6,191 bases of DNA, taken from contig CAZXSC010000142.1 of NCBI GenBank assembly GCA_964643045.1, forward strand, positions 1 to 6,191, in the 5' to 3' direction. The notes under the pieces are model-generated. The model saw nothing but the letters and a program-made list of their open reading frames with translations, was not told the DNA's origin and made no database searches. Every line of letters starts with the position of its first letter. Positions within the stretch are counted from its first letter, which is position 1. Made by a program: the position numbers and the translations under genes. Below, in pieces: positions 5,481 to 6,191 of the stretch. The stretch is from TMED23 sp964643045. Lineage in GTDB: Bacteria; Pseudomonadota; Alphaproteobacteria; Rhodospirillales; UBA2165.

Positions 5481-6191
5481 ATGACGTGTATTGATATCCA
5501 CACACATATGATGAATTCAGCTTGGGTTGAGGCAATTGGAAAGAATGAAAATTATGGTTCGATCACTGTAAATGGCAAACCCATGATTGCCCTCGCCGGG
5601 CGTCCATACATGCCCATAGAACCGGAAATGCTTGATTATCAACGCCGGATCGATGATATGAATGCCGCTGGGGTAGATCTAGCTATAATTTCTCTTACAA
5701 CTCCAAGTGTCTATTGGGCTGACCCCTCTGAGGCCACTAGATTATCACAAATTGCCAACAAAGAAATGGCGGACCAACAACGGGCTTTTCCAGATCGCAT
5801 TCGTTTCCTCGCGACATTGCCATGGCAATATCCAGATGAAGCAAAGAAACAACTTTCCGCCGCTATTGAGTTAGGCGCGGTTGGTGTTTTTGTAGGATCA
5901 AATATTGAAGGCACCCCGCTAACCGATGTCTCTTTTGCACCCACTTGGTCCGAAATAGATGAGCTGTCTCTTCCTGTGTTGCTTCATCCCTCTCCCCCAG
6001 TTGATGCAATTGAATCTAAACTCGGGGATTATAATCTCATCCAATCAGTAGGCTTTGTCGGTGATACTACAATGGCAATTTCCAGAATGATCTTTGATGG
6101 ATTCTTCGATCGTTATCCTAACCTAAAACTGATCGCGGCTCATGCTGGCGGGACCTTGCCATTTATATCCGGCCGTTTGGATGCCTGTTAT
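5481..6191 (+). CDS. Amidohydrolase-2 family (ACMSD-like) protein, 3' truncated by window
   Basis: The first 237 codons of a gene that leaves the window. The family is metal-dependent TIM-barrel enzymes that decarboxylate or hydrolyse (aminocarboxymuconate-semialdehyde decarboxylase, gamma-resorcylate and 5-carboxyvanillate decarboxylases, oxalomesaconate hydratase). The start has the metal-binding HxH, DIHTHM with His7 and His9. Next is LLHPSPP with His169, the expected third metal histidine. AAHAGGTLPFISGRLD has His221, the position of the catalytic histidine in ACMSD. The final metal-ligand aspartate would lie beyond the edge. ATG 5481 is chosen because GAGG at 5469-5472 lies eight bases upstream; an adjacent TTG at 5478 is less likely. 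Its divergent pairing with a Rieske oxygenase and an MFS carrier suggests a role in aromatic or related ring breakdown. It is probably cytoplasmic. The exact reaction cannot be assigned. Confidence 0.88.
   Translation, partial: MTCIDIHTHMMNSAWVEAIGKNENYGSITVNGKPMIALAGRPYMPIEPEMLDYQRRIDDMNAAGVDLAIISLTTPSVYWADPSEATRLSQIANKEMADQQRAFPDRIRFLATLPWQYPDEAKKQLSAAIELGAVGVFVGSNIEGTPLTDVSFAPTWSEIDELSLPVLLHPSPPVDAIESKLGDYNLIQSVGFVGDTTMAISRMIFDGFFDRYPNLKLIAAHAGGTLPFISGRLDACY

Noticed and set aside
1..6191. CRISPR array, tRNA or rRNA gene, insertion sequence or attachment site
   Set aside because: I saw no regularly spaced repeats, no cloverleaf or rRNA-like sequence, no transposase or integrase, and no terminal inverted repeats.

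Overview
The window is ordinary bacterial protein-coding DNA, moderately AT-rich by eye. It holds six protein genes and no RNA gene, insertion sequence or CRISPR array. The protein types (class IIIb cyclase with a coiled-coil linker, GFA-family zinc protein, VanA-like Rieske oxygenase, MFS carrier, ACMSD-like amidohydrolase) suggest a Gram-negative proteobacterium, possibly a marine alphaproteobacterium. That placement is an impression from protein style, not a phylogenetic result.

Left half, + strand: the 3' part of an SGNH/GDSL-type hydrolase gene (1-1158, cut by the window start), a 123-base gap with a hairpin-forming inverted repeat, a class III adenylate cyclase (1282-2343) whose N-terminal coiled coil contains a 42-residue tandem duplication, and a GFA/CENP-V-type zinc protein (2381-2827). 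The last two are 37 bases apart and could be co-transcribed.

Right half: a convergent junction (2828-2889) separates these from two - strand genes, an MFS transporter (2890-4107) and, upstream of it in the same direction, a Rieske non-heme iron oxygenase (4208-5230). A 250-base divergent intergenic region (5231-5480) separates the oxygenase from a + strand amidohydrolase of the ACMSD/aromatic decarboxylase superfamily, which runs off the right edge at 6191.

The right half reads as a small catabolic module. The carrier would import an organic acid, probably aromatic. The oxygenase would O-demethylate or hydroxylate it, and the amidohydrolase would decarboxylate or hydrolyse a product. The substrate cannot be named from the sequence, and no reductase partner for the oxygenase lies in the window. 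The divergent region carries a plausible promoter for the amidohydrolase and short paired repeats that could be regulator sites, but no regulator gene is visible. I did not find a clearly novel system. The most useful leads are the catabolic module itself, the repeat pairs between its divergent genes, and the duplicated signalling helix in the cyclase.
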